Source of the DNA: Aquipuribacter sp. SD81
GTDB taxonomy: Bacteria > Actinomycetota > Actinomycetes > Actinomycetales > JBBAYJ01
NCBI RefSeq assembly: GCF_037153975.1
Contig: NZ_JBBAYJ010000012.1
Coordinates: forward strand, 1-64,000
Direction: 5' to 3'
DNA length: 64,000 nt
The translations under genes and the position numbers were made by a program. Below, one piece after another: positions 55,985 through 63,264 of this stretch (positions are counted from its first letter, which is position 1; every line of letters starts with the position of its first letter). The notes beneath the pieces are model-generated. The model made no database searches. It had not been told where the DNA came from and saw only the letters and a list, made by a program, of their open reading frames with translations.

Positions 55985-56472
55985 CGGGCACGGCGATCGC
56001 GCCCGGCACGGCGGCCGGCCCGCGCCCGCCGGGAGCGGTCGACCCCCGCGGCCCGCGCGTCGCCGCGGCCGGCACCTCGCTCGTCCTCGCCGCGACCGTG
56101 CTCACCGGGTCGGTGTGGCTGCTCGCGCTCCAGGCGGTCGTCTTCGCGCTCACGGTCGTGCTCGGTCCGGGCCGCGGCCCGTGGGGCGCCCTGTTCCGGG
56201 TCGCCGTGCGACCGCGGCTCGGCCCGCCCGCGTTCTGGGAGGACGCCGCCGCGCCGCGCTTCGCCCAGCTCGTGGGGCTCGGAGTCGTCGGCGCGGGCCT
56301 CGCGCTGTGGGCGCTGGGCGTGCCGGGAGCGGTCGTCGGCTCCGCCGCGGCGGCGCTCGTCGCCGCGGGCCTCAACGCCGGCTTCGGCATCTGCCTCGGC
56401 TGCGCGCTGTACCGGGCCGGCCTGCGCCGGCGGCGCCTCAGTAGACGAGCGAGCGGGCGCCCGGCGCCATGA
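55981..56472 (+). CDS. DUF4395 membrane protein
   Basis: The 163-residue protein has four predicted helices in two pairs (about 27-60 and 96-140). The DUF4395 ending GLNAGFGICLGCALYRAGL carries a CLGC motif. The motif and the coupled thioredoxin-like gene suggest a role in redox or sulfur handling at the membrane, but no activity is proven. The 3' end overlaps the convergent DsrE-like gene by 35 bp. Confidence 0.85.
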   Translation: MTGTAIAPGTAAGPRPPGAVDPRGPRVAAAGTSLVLAATVLTGSVWLLALQAVVFALTVVLGPGRGPWGALFRVAVRPRLGPPAFWEDAAAPRFAQLVGLGVVGAGLALWALGVPGAVVGSAAAALVAAGLNAGFGICLGCALYRAGLRRRRLSRRASGRPAP

Positions 56473-56821
56473 CCTCCTGCACGAGCACGGCGGCGCCGGC
56501 GATGCGCGCCCCCGGCACGAGGTCGGCCTCGGTGAGCGAGCGGCGCGCCGCGCACTGCGAGCAGACCGTCACCGTCCCCTCGGTCGCGACGAGCGCGAGG
56601 AGCTCGAGCGGGTCGGCCGCGTGCTCGAGCACGAACCCCTCGGCGCCGCGCACCGCGAGCCGGGTCGCCTCGCCGGTCAGCCAGAGCGACACCGCCACCC
56701 CGGCGGCGACCGCGGTCGAGGCGACCGTCAGGGCCTGGCTGCAGCGCTCGGGCGCCTCCGCCCCGCACGTGACCTTGACCACGAGGGAGGCCGGCGCGGG
56801 GTCCGGGGAGAGCTCGTCCAC
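56438..56821 (-). CDS. DsrE-like family protein
   Basis: The 127-residue cytoplasmic protein has the DsrE/F-like alpha/beta fold: VVKVTCGAEAPERCSQAL, WLTGEATRLA, VTVCSQCAARR. Four cysteines (19, 27, 87 and 90, the last two as CSQC) could relay sulfur. DsrE-type proteins are persulfide carriers, but the specific pathway is not visible. GTG 56821 is divergent from the small membrane peptide gene by 23 bp. Confidence 0.82.
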   Translation of the reverse strand: MDELSPDPAPASLVVKVTCGAEAPERCSQALTVASTAVAAGVAVSLWLTGEATRLAVRGAEGFVLEHAADPLELLALVATEGTVTVCSQCAARRSLTEADLVPGARIAGAAVLVQEVMAPGARSLVY

Positions 56822-56844
56822 GCCGCCGAGGCTACGATGGCCGC

Positions 56845-56946
56845 ATGCTCGAGGCCGTCTTCACGGGGCTCCTGGTCCTCTCGTCGCTCGCGATCGGCTG
56901 GGTCGGCCTCGTCGTCCTCTACAAGCTCTTCGCGGGTCAGCGCTGA
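56845..56946 (+). CDS. 33-residue single-pass membrane peptide
   Basis: ATG 56845 to TGA 56946 encodes one hydrophobic helix flanked by an acidic start (MLEAVF) and basic end (YKLFAGQR). It lies just upstream of the nitrobindin gene on the same strand. The balanced hydrophobic pattern and tight packing support a real gene. No function is known to me. It falls below the usual gene-finder size limit. Confidence 0.6.
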   Translation: MLEAVFTGLLVLSSLAIGWVGLVVLYKLFAGQR

Positions 56947-56974
56947 GGCGCGGCCGCACCCGGACCGGCACCCC

Positions 56975-57505
56975 GTGAGCCCCGCCCGACCCATCGAGAT
57001 CCCCGCCGACCTCGCGCGCCCGCTCGTGGCCGTCGGCTGGCTCGTCGGCACGTGGCAGGGCGCCGGCGAGGTCACGTACCCGACCATGGACCGCGCGGTG
57101 CCCTTCGGGCAGGAGGTCCGGGTCACGCACGACGGCCGGCCGTTCCTGCGGTGGGACTCCCGCACGTGGCAGCTCGACGAGGCCGGCGCGCTCGGCCAGC
57201 CGCTCGCGACGGAGACCGGCTTCTGGCGCGTGCCCGGCGGCGAGGCCGGCGTCGACGGCACCGACGTCGAGCTCCTGCTCGTGCACCCCATGGGCTACCT
57301 CGAGCAGTACCTCGGCCGCGCCCACGCCGGGAAGATCGAGCTGAGCACCGAGCTGGTCGCCCGCTCCACGGACGCCGCGGAGTACTCCGCCGCGCAGCGG
57401 CTGTACGGCTACGTGCAGGGCGACCTGCTGTGGGCCATGGACATGGTCGCCGTCGGGCAGCCGATGGGCTCGCACGCCTCGGCCCGCCTCAAGAAGGTCG
57501 CGTGA
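56975..57505 (+). CDS. Nitrobindin-like heme-binding beta-barrel (FABP family)
   Basis: The 176-residue protein has the signature LVGTWQGAGEVTYP (GTWxGxGxxxYP) near 24-37. The strand FLRWDSRTWQLDEAG and a late MVAVGQPMGSHASARLKK segment follow. Nitrobindins bind ferric heme in a ten-stranded barrel and may detoxify peroxynitrite. GTG 56975 gives an intact N terminus. The stop overlaps the YgfZ-like start (GTGA). Confidence 0.9.
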   Translation: MSPARPIEIPADLARPLVAVGWLVGTWQGAGEVTYPTMDRAVPFGQEVRVTHDGRPFLRWDSRTWQLDEAGALGQPLATETGFWRVPGGEAGVDGTDVELLLVHPMGYLEQYLGRAHAGKIELSTELVARSTDAAEYSAAQRLYGYVQGDLLWAMDMVAVGQPMGSHASARLKKVA

Positions 57506-58533
57506 GCACCGCCGCCGGGATGCCGTCGAGCTCCGCCGGAGCGGTCCTCGTCGCCGACGGACCGGACGCGGGTGTGCCCGCGCACTACGGCGACCCGGTC
57601 CGCGAGCAGCGGCTGCTCGAGGAGGGCCTCGCCCACGTCGACCTGTCGACCCGCGGCGTCGTCACGGTGACCGGCCCCGACCGGCTCACGTGGCTGCACT
57701 CCCTGACGACGCAGGACCTGCGCACGCTGCCGCCGCGCACCTCGACCGAGGCGCTGCTGCTGAGCCCCAAGGGCCACGTCGAGCACGAGCTCCACGTGGT
57801 CGACGACGGCAGCACCACGTGGCTCGTCGTGGAGCCCGGGACGGCACCGGACCTCGTCGCCTTCCTCGACAGCATGCGCTTCATGCTTCGGGTGGAGGTC
57901 GCCGACGTCACCGCGGACTGGGCGGTCGTCGGCGAGCCCGTCGCGCGGGAGTCCGGCGAGGGCGAGCCGCTCGCCTGGGTCGACCCGTGGCCGCGGACGG
58001 GCGCGGTGAGCGCGGGCTACGGCAGCGACGACGCGAGCCACCCGGGACGCGAGCGCGCCTGGCGCGAGGTCCTCGTCCCCCGCGACCGGCTCGAGGCGGT
58101 GCTCGCCGAGCGCCCGCGCGCGGGGGTGTGGGCGGCCGAGGCGCTGCGCGTGGCGGCCGGGCGGCCGCGCCACCTGCGCGAGACCGACCACCGCACCATC
58201 CCCCACGAGCTCGACTGGCTCCGCACCGCCGTGCACCTGCAGAAGGGCTGCTACCGCGGGCAGGAGACCGTCGCCCGGGTCCACAACCTCGGCCGACCGC
58301 CCCGGCGCGTCGTGCTCCTGCACCTCGACGGGTCCGGTCACACGCTGCCCGCCGAGGGCGCGGAGCTGCACGCCGTCGACGGCGGGCGCGCCGTCGGGCG
58401 GCTCACGACCGTCGTGCGGCACCACGAGCTCGGGCCGATCGCGCTCGGCGTGGTCAAACGGAGCACGCCGGTCGACGCGGTGCTCGTCGCCGACGGGGTC
58501 GCCGCCTCGCAGGACGTGCTCGTCCGGCCGTAG
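57502..58533 (+). CDS. ygfZ: YgfZ/GcvT-domain folate-binding protein
   Basis: The 343-residue protein has an aminomethyltransferase-like fold and the diagnostic KGCYRGQETVARVHNLG motif near 247-263, whose Cys defines YgfZ. The family supports assembly or repair of certain Fe-S enzymes using tetrahydrofolate. The GTG 57502 start is coupled to nitrobindin. Neighbouring small thiol and heme proteins fit an oxidative-stress theme. Confidence 0.93.
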   Translation: MSTAAGMPSSSAGAVLVADGPDAGVPAHYGDPVREQRLLEEGLAHVDLSTRGVVTVTGPDRLTWLHSLTTQDLRTLPPRTSTEALLLSPKGHVEHELHVVDDGSTTWLVVEPGTAPDLVAFLDSMRFMLRVEVADVTADWAVVGEPVARESGEGEPLAWVDPWPRTGAVSAGYGSDDASHPGRERAWREVLVPRDRLEAVLAERPRAGVWAAEALRVAAGRPRHLRETDHRTIPHELDWLRTAVHLQKGCYRGQETVARVHNLGRPPRRVVLLHLDGSGHTLPAEGAELHAVDGGRAVGRLTTVVRHHELGPIALGVVKRSTPVDAVLVADGVAASQDVLVRP

Positions 58534-58555
58534 CCGAGCACTAGGGTCTGCGGCC

Positions 58556-59431
58556 GTGAGCCGCTTCCTGCGCCCGCCCGCCGGCACCATGATCACCGTC
58601 GCACCGACCGGGGCGGAGTCGCGCCGGGCGGACGTGCCGAACCTCCCGACGACACCGGAGGAGATCGCGGCCGAGGCCGCCGCGTGCGAGCGGGCCGGCG
58701 CGGCCATGGTGCACGTCCACGTGCGCGACGCCGAGCACGCGCCGACCCTCGACCTGCCGCGGGTGCGCGAGACCCTGGCCGCGGTGCGGGAGGCGTGCGG
58801 CCTCGTCGTGCAGCTGTCGACCGGCGGCAGCGTCCACGACCCGCTCGACGCCCGTCTCGCGGTCCTGGACGCGGAGCCGGACTCGTGCTCGCTCACGCTC
58901 GGCACCGTCAACTTCGGCGACGACGTGTTCATGAACCCGTGGGGCTTCGTCGTCGACCTGTTCCGCGCGGCGCGCGAGCGCGGCATCGTGCCGGAGTTCG
59001 AGGTCTTCGACCTCGGCCAGCTCGCGACGCTGCGCCGGCTCCTGGACCGCGAGGGCCTGCCCGCCGGGGGGAAGGTGCACGTCGACCTCGTCATGGGCGT
59101 GCCCGGCGGCATGCCCGGCACGGCCGACACGCTCGTCGCGTGCGTCGCGGCGCTGCCGCCGGAGGTGACGTCGTGGTCGGCCACGGGCATCGGCCGCTCG
59201 CACCTCACCGTCCTCGCCGCCGCGCTGGCGGCGGGCGGGCACCTGCGCGTCGGCATGGAGGACGTGCTCGTGTGGTCCCGCGGGCCGGAGGGGGCCGTGC
59301 CGGTCGGGTCCAACGCCGACCTCGTCGCGCGCGCCGCCGGGGTGGCGACGCAGCTGCAGCGCCCGCCGCTGCCCGTGGCCGCCGCGCGCGAGCTGCTCGG
59401 GCTCGACGCCGCCCGCGCGTCGGTCGCCTGA
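58556..59431 (+). CDS. BKACE family protein (3-keto-5-aminohexanoate cleavage enzyme-like)
   Basis: The 291-residue TIM barrel has MITVAPTGAE, AAMVHVHVRD (metal-binding His pair), VVQLSTGGS, FMNPWGF and a late GHLRVGMEDVLV. BKACE enzymes condense or cleave beta-keto acids with acetyl-CoA using Zn or Co. The substrate is not predictable. GTG 58556 has no good ribosome site. It is close to ygfZ (22 bp) and possibly cotranscribed. Confidence 0.9.
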   Translation: MSRFLRPPAGTMITVAPTGAESRRADVPNLPTTPEEIAAEAAACERAGAAMVHVHVRDAEHAPTLDLPRVRETLAAVREACGLVVQLSTGGSVHDPLDARLAVLDAEPDSCSLTLGTVNFGDDVFMNPWGFVVDLFRAARERGIVPEFEVFDLGQLATLRRLLDREGLPAGGKVHVDLVMGVPGGMPGTADTLVACVAALPPEVTSWSATGIGRSHLTVLAAALAAGGHLRVGMEDVLVWSRGPEGAVPVGSNADLVARAAGVATQLQRPPLPVAAARELLGLDAARASVA

Positions 59432-59472
59432 GCCCGGCCCGCAGCCGGGCGCGAGCGCCTAGGCTGCGGGAC

Positions 59473-60066
59473 ATGTCGTCGTCCGGTACGCCGTCGCCCG
59501 TGGAGCCGCAGCCCGGTGGGCGGCGCCGTCTCGACCACGTCCTCGCCGAGGACTTCCTCGACGGGCTCGGCGAGATGCCCGTCGAGGACCTGCGCGCCCG
59601 GCGCGCGGAGGCCGAGCAGGAGGAGACCGACCTCAGCTACGCGCGGCGGCTGCTGCACGGCCGGCTCGACCTGCTGCGCGCCGAGCAGCGGGCGCGCCAG
59701 GAGGGCGCGAGCCTCGCCGAGCGCTCGACCGAGGAGCTCGTCGCGAGGCTGGCCCGCACCCTCGCCGACCCGCCCGGGCAGAGCCACGGCCTCGGCCGGC
59801 ACGGGCTGGCCGAGCCGAGCCGCGTCGGGGAGCACCGGCGCGCCGCCGAGGCGGCGGTCGCCGACCCGTCGATCAGCGACCCCGGCTCCCTCGACGACGC
59901 GGGGCTCGCGGCGGCGGTCGAGCGGCTCCAGGCCCTCGCGGACGCCGTCGGCCGCCAGCGGACCGCGGTCCAGCACGCCGCCGACGCCCTCAAGGACGAG
60001 ATCGGGCGCCGCTACCGCGACGGGCTCATGACCGTGGAGGACGCTCTTCCCACGTCCCGCGACTGA
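59473..60066 (+). CDS. RsiG-like helical protein (putative c-di-GMP-linked anti-sigma factor)
   Basis: The 197-residue all-helical protein matches the RsiG family, which in Streptomyces sequesters sigma WhiG when bound to c-di-GMP. The binding motif there is E-x3-S-x2-R-x3-Q-x3-D in each of two helices. Here the first copy reads Glu51, Ser55, Arg58, His62, Asp66, with His in place of Gln. The second reads Ala156, Gly160, Arg163, Gln167, Asp171, so the first two positions are lost. Ligand binding is therefore uncertain. ATG 59473 lacks a strong ribosome site. Confidence 0.8.
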   Translation: MSSSGTPSPVEPQPGGRRRLDHVLAEDFLDGLGEMPVEDLRARRAEAEQEETDLSYARRLLHGRLDLLRAEQRARQEGASLAERSTEELVARLARTLADPPGQSHGLGRHGLAEPSRVGEHRRAAEAAVADPSISDPGSLDDAGLAAAVERLQALADAVGRQRTAVQHAADALKDEIGRRYRDGLMTVEDALPTSRD

Positions 60067-60098
60067 GTCCGCGCCGCGCCCGCGCGCGCGCCATCCGG

Positions 60099-60533
60099 CC
60101 GGATTCCGGACGTCCCGACCACCCGCGGCCCTCATCGCGCGCGTCTCCCCCGGAATCCGGACGTCCCGACCACCCGCGGCCCTCCTCACGCGCGTCTCCC
60201 CCGGAATCCGGACGTCCCGACCACACGCCGCCCTCCTCACGCACGTCTCCCCCGGAATCCGGACGTCCCGACCACCCGGGGCCCTCATCGCGCGCGTCTC
60301 CCCCCGGAATCCGGACGTCCCGACCGCGGGCGACCCTCCTCACGCGTCCCTCCCCCGGAATCCGGACGTCCCGACCACCCACGGCCCCCCTCACGTGCGT
60401 CTCCCCCCGGAATCCGGACGTCCCGACCACACGCGGCCCTCATCGCGCGCGTCACCCCCGGAATCCGGACGTCCCGACCACACGCGGCCCTCATCACGCG
60501 CCACCTCGCCCGGAATCCGGACGCCCCGACCAC
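60099..60533. repeat. Nine-copy 51/52-bp tandem repeat with a conserved 24-bp core
   Basis: Cores begin at 60099, 60150, 60201, 60252, 60304, 60355, 60407, 60458 and 60510. The core starts CCGGAATCCGG (a near-palindrome; the first copy has ATT) and continues ACGTCCCGACCAC. The 27-28-bp segments between cores are related to each other (GCGGCCCTCATCGCGCGCG-like) but drift. This rules out CRISPR spacers and marks a degenerate minisatellite between the RsiG-like and XRE genes. Confidence 0.95.
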
Positions 60534-60598
60534 ACGCGCCCGCGGCCACGACCGCACGAGCGCCAGGTGTCGGCGGTCACACCTCTGCCGCTTGCAAT

Positions 60599-60617
60599 TG
60601 CTAGCACTCTGCTAGCA
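60599..60617 (+). promoter_or_regulatory. Double TGCTAGCA palindrome before the XRE gene
   Basis: The 8-bp palindrome TGCTAGCA occurs at 60599-60606 and 60610-60617 with CTC between. The whole 19 bp is also symmetric apart from its centre. TTGCAATTG immediately upstream makes this the only AT-rich spot in the interval. It ends 11 bp before the GTG, so it probably overlaps the promoter or transcription start. The XRE protein is the obvious candidate binder. Confidence 0.65.
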
Positions 60618-60628
60618 GGCTGGACCAC

Positions 60629-61171
60629 GTGAGCAGGAAGCAGCCGCGCGCGGACGGGACGGTCGGTCCCGGGTCCCGTCGGGTTGCGGTCACGGGGTCC
60701 GTCCAGGGCGTCGTGAGCGATGCCGTCACGGAGGCCGTCACGGCCGTCGGTGGCGCGGTCGGTGGGGCGCGGACACGCGTCGGCGACCTCGGCGGCTTCC
60801 TGCGCGAGCAGCGGCAGCAGGCGCGCATGTCCCTGCGGCAGCTGGCCGACGCCGCCGGCGTCAGCAACCCCTACCTCAGCCAGGTCGAGCGCGGTCTGCG
60901 CCGGCCGAGTGCGGAGGTGCTCCAGCAGATCGCCAAGGGGCTCGAGATCTCGGCCGAGGCGCTGTACGTGCGCGCCGGCCTGCTCGAGCAGGCCGAGGCC
61001 TCCGAGGTGCCGGCCGCCGTCGCGGCGGACCCGCACCTGAGCGAGCGGCAGAAGCGCGTGCTGCTCGACGTCTACGCCAGCTTCGTCACGGCCGGCCCGG
61101 CCGAGGCGCCACCCGCCGAGCGGGCCGGAACCACCGGCACCACCCCCGACATCCCACGGAGGAACGCATGA
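60629..61171 (+). CDS. XRE-family HTH regulator upstream of the HbhA-like gene
   Basis: The 180-residue protein has an N-terminal Val/Gly/Thr-rich segment (about 15-50) and a helix-turn-helix at about 56-112 (LGGFLREQRQQARMSLRQLADAAGVSNPYLSQVERGLRRPS, seen as segments). A helical tail follows with LSERQKRVLLDVYASF. It matches the regulator preceding hbhA in mycobacteria (Rv0474-like). GTG 60629 has no clear ribosome site. The stop overlaps the next ATG (ATGA), so the pair is coupled. Confidence 0.88.
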   Translation: MSRKQPRADGTVGPGSRRVAVTGSVQGVVSDAVTEAVTAVGGAVGGARTRVGDLGGFLREQRQQARMSLRQLADAAGVSNPYLSQVERGLRRPSAEVLQQIAKGLEISAEALYVRAGLLEQAEASEVPAAVAADPHLSERQKRVLLDVYASFVTAGPAEAPPAERAGTTGTTPDIPRRNA

Positions 61172-62019
61172 GCACCACCACCACCGACCAGACCCGCAAG
61201 GCCGTCGTCGACGCCGCCACCACCGGCGCGTACCTCGCCATCGGCGCGACGGACCTCGTCGTCGCGCGGCTGCGCGAGGCGGCCGGCGCCGCCGACAAGG
61301 CCCGCGAGCAGGTCCACGCCGTCGACACCCGCGAGCTGCCCGCCAAGGTCTCGCAGTCGCTCCAGCAGCTGCCGACCCGGGCCGTGAGCGCGGCCCTCGA
61401 CCTCGCCGGCCGCGCCGAGAAGCAGGTCGACACCCTCGCCGCGCGCGGCAAGGACGTGGCCGTCCGCATCCGCCGCCAGCGCGCGTCGGAGGAGCTCGTC
61501 CGCCGCAGCAAGGTCGCGGTCAGCCGCACCAAGGCGGCCGTCACCACCGTGCGGGGCGCGGCCACCAGCACCGCCGCCGCCGGTGTCGCCACGGTCGCGG
61601 CCGAGGTCGCCGACACCGCGTCGGAGGCCGCGGGCGCCGCGACGACCACGACGGGCCGCGCTCGGCGCACCGCGCGCACCGGCACCTCGGGCACGGGCAG
61701 CCGCACCACCGCCAGCAAGACCACCGCCACGAAGACCACCGCGAGGAAGACCACCGCCAAGTCGACGACCCCGCGGACCACCGCCGCCGGGAAGTCGACG
61801 GCCCGGACCGACGGCACCCCGGCCGCGAAGCGCACGACGACGCGCACGGGCACCGCGCGCACCGGCTCCCGGGCCGCCGCGGCCGAGGCGCGAGAGGCGG
61901 CCGCCGAGCGGAGCTCGCAGGCGCGTTCGGCGGTCAAGGCCGCGGCGACCAGCGCGAGCAAGGCCGCCGAAGCCGCGGGCGACGCCGTCACCGCGGGCTC
62001 GGAGAAGCTCGGCGACTGA
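61168..62019 (+). CDS. HbhA-like heparin-binding/coiled-coil protein with Lys/Thr/Ala-rich tail
   Basis: The 283-residue protein has an amphipathic helical N-terminal half (about 8-130, including ATDLVVARLREAAGAADKAREQV) resembling mycobacterial HbhA. A low-complexity tail of KTTA/RTG/TAS repeats and Ala-rich helices follows. HbhA is a surface adhesin and lipid-body protein in mycobacteria, while relatives elsewhere may organise membranes or DNA. There is no signal peptide. ATG 61168 follows GGAGGA and overlaps the XRE gene. Confidence 0.82.
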   Translation: MSTTTTDQTRKAVVDAATTGAYLAIGATDLVVARLREAAGAADKAREQVHAVDTRELPAKVSQSLQQLPTRAVSAALDLAGRAEKQVDTLAARGKDVAVRIRRQRASEELVRRSKVAVSRTKAAVTTVRGAATSTAAAGVATVAAEVADTASEAAGAATTTTGRARRTARTGTSGTGSRTTASKTTATKTTARKTTAKSTTPRTTAAGKSTARTDGTPAAKRTTTRTGTARTGSRAAAAEAREAAAERSSQARSAVKAAATSASKAAEAAGDAVTAGSEKLGD

Positions 62020-62020
62020 C

Positions 62021-62092
62021 CCGGCGACCGGCCCGGCGACCGGCCCGGCGACCGGCCCGGCGACCGGCCCGGCGACCGGCCCGGCGACCGGC
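62021..62092. repeat. Six perfect tandem copies of a 12-bp unit
   Basis: CCGGCGACCGGC is repeated six times starting two bases after the hbhA-like stop. Decayed GGCGACCGA units follow to about 62123. The unit is multiple-of-three in length and could have extended a reading frame, but the hbhA stop precedes it. Confidence 0.97.
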
Positions 62093-62155
62093 CGGGCGAA
62101 CGACGGCGACCGACGGCGACCGACCGGACGACCGTCGGCCGCAACCGGACCCTCA

Positions 62156-62185
62156 GGCCCCGCGCACCGCCCGGTGCGCGGGGCC
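62156..62185 (+). terminator. Terminator after the hbhA-like gene
   Basis: GGCCCCGCGCACC (62156-62168) and GGTGCGCGGGGCC (62173-62185) pair perfectly over 13 bp with a 4-nt loop, followed by TT. It lies upstream of the DUF2516 gene. Confidence 0.85.
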
Positions 62186-62225
62186 TTCCCGTGCCGTCGG
62201 GACCGGCTCGCCTACCCTGACCGTC

Positions 62226-62546
62226 GTGGACTTCCTCGGCACCGCGCAGGGCCTCGTGCTGTACGCGCTCACGCTCGCGGCCTTCGCGATCTGCGTGTGG
62301 GCCCTCGTCGACGCGCTGCGCCGGCCCGCGGCGGCCTTCGAGTACGCCGGCAAGCGGACCAAGCGGTTCTGGTCGATCCTGCTCGCCGTCGCGGTCGCGC
62401 TCGCCTTCGTGTCGATCGGCGGCGGCTTCTTCTTCGTCGTCATCGCCGTGGTCGCCGCGGGGGTGTACCTCGCCGACGTCCGGCCGGCCGTGCGCACGTA
62501 CGGCGGCGGCGGGGCGGGCGGTCGCGGGCCCTACGGCGGCTGGTGA
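62226..62546 (+). CDS. DUF2516 membrane protein
   Basis: The 106-residue protein has two to three hydrophobic helices (about 8-28, 45-80) around the conserved DALRRPAAAFEYAGKRTKRFWSILLA loop of DUF2516. It sits after XRE and hbhA as in mycobacteria (Rv0476-like). No function is known. GTG 62226 is the start. The Gly/Tyr-rich C terminus is polar. Confidence 0.88.
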   Translation: MDFLGTAQGLVLYALTLAAFAICVWALVDALRRPAAAFEYAGKRTKRFWSILLAVAVALAFVSIGGGFFFVVIAVVAAGVYLADVRPAVRTYGGGGAGGRGPYGGW

Positions 62547-62556
62547 CCCGGCCGCC

Positions 62557-63003
62557 GTGCGCGCCGTCGTCCAGCGGGTGACCCGCGCGGCCGTCGACGT
62601 CGTCCACCCCGACGGCCGCGTCGAGCGGACCGGTGAGCTCGACGGGCCGGGACTGCTCGTGCTGGTCGGCGTCGGACACGACGACGGTCCCGAGCAGGTC
62701 CGCTGGCTCGCCGACAAGCTGAGCGGGCTGCGCGTGCTGCGCGAGGAGCGCTCGGTCCTCGACCCGCCGGGCGCGGGGGTGCTCCTCGTCAGCCAGTTCA
62801 CGCTCCTGGGGGACGTCCGTCGCGGTCGCCGCCCGACGTGGGCGGCGGCGGCCCCGCCGCCGGTCGCCGCCCCGCTCGTCGACGCCCTCGCCGACGCGCT
62901 GCGCTCGCGCGGCGTCGAGGTCGCCACCGGGCGGTTCGGGGCCGACATGCGCGTCGACCTCGTCAACGACGGCCCCGTCACCCTCGTCGTCGACACCCCC
63001 TGA
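62557..63003 (+). CDS. dtd: D-aminoacyl-tRNA deacylase
   Basis: The 148-residue enzyme opens MRAVVQRVTRAAVDV and contains LLVSQFTLLGDVRRGRRP (SQFTL active-site motif). The C-terminal cross-subunit loop reads NDGPVTLVVDTP, where most family members have NxGPVT. It removes D-amino acids from mischarged tRNA as a homodimer. GTG 62557 starts 10 bp after DUF2516. Confidence 0.96.
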   Translation: MRAVVQRVTRAAVDVVHPDGRVERTGELDGPGLLVLVGVGHDDGPEQVRWLADKLSGLRVLREERSVLDPPGAGVLLVSQFTLLGDVRRGRRPTWAAAAPPPVAAPLVDALADALRSRGVEVATGRFGADMRVDLVNDGPVTLVVDTP

Positions 63004-63125
63004 GCCGGGCGGTCGGCCCGCGTCCCCCAAAGAGAGGACACGGTGACGACGGTGTGACTCTCCCGTTCCCGCAACGTCCGACATATGCTTGTGACACCAG
63101 CCGGCAGGCAGGGGCAAGGGGAAGC

Positions 63126-63166
63126 AAGGGCGGTACCCGGACCGGGGGGTCACGGGTACCGCCCTT
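63126..63166. other. 14-bp perfect hairpin between dtd and the response regulator
   Basis: AAGGGCGGTACCCG (63126-63139) pairs exactly with CGGGTACCGCCCTT (63153-63166). The 13-nt loop contains a G6 run, which is C6 on the minus strand. A possible -10 box TATGCT (63084-63089) lies about 40 bp upstream. It could be the dtd terminator, a leader attenuator for the response regulator gene, or the 3' end of a small RNA. Confidence 0.55.
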
Positions 63167-63264
63167 CTCCGTGCCGGGCCTGCCGTGTCCGTGCGCGACG
63201 GACCACCCCGGTGGCAGGCTGAGGCGCAGACCGAACGTCCCGAGGCCCCCCAGGAGCAGCACGT

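Larger units (their letters stand above)
60067..60628. other. Gene-free interval dominated by a tandem array
   Basis: No gene is supported here on either strand. The nine-copy array (60099-60533) and the palindromic element before the XRE gene (60599-60617) account for most of it. The minus-strand open frames are by-products of the 51-bp (17-codon) period and break wherever a unit is 52 bp. Confidence 0.7.

Noticed and set aside
60099-60533. CRISPR array (24-bp repeat, 27-28-bp spacers)
   Set aside because: The inter-core segments are clearly related to one another rather than unique, no leader or cas gene is present, and the period is a drifting minisatellite.
60026-60557. Minus-strand repeat protein with 17-residue units (GWSGRPDSGGDAREE-like)
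   Set aside because: The frame is open only because 51 bp equals 17 codons. 52-bp units shift it, and there is no ribosome site or plausible start.
62021-62092. Coding tandem repeat extending the HbhA-like tail
   Set aside because: The hbhA stop codon at 62017-62019 precedes the repeat in frame. Other frames lack a start and family.
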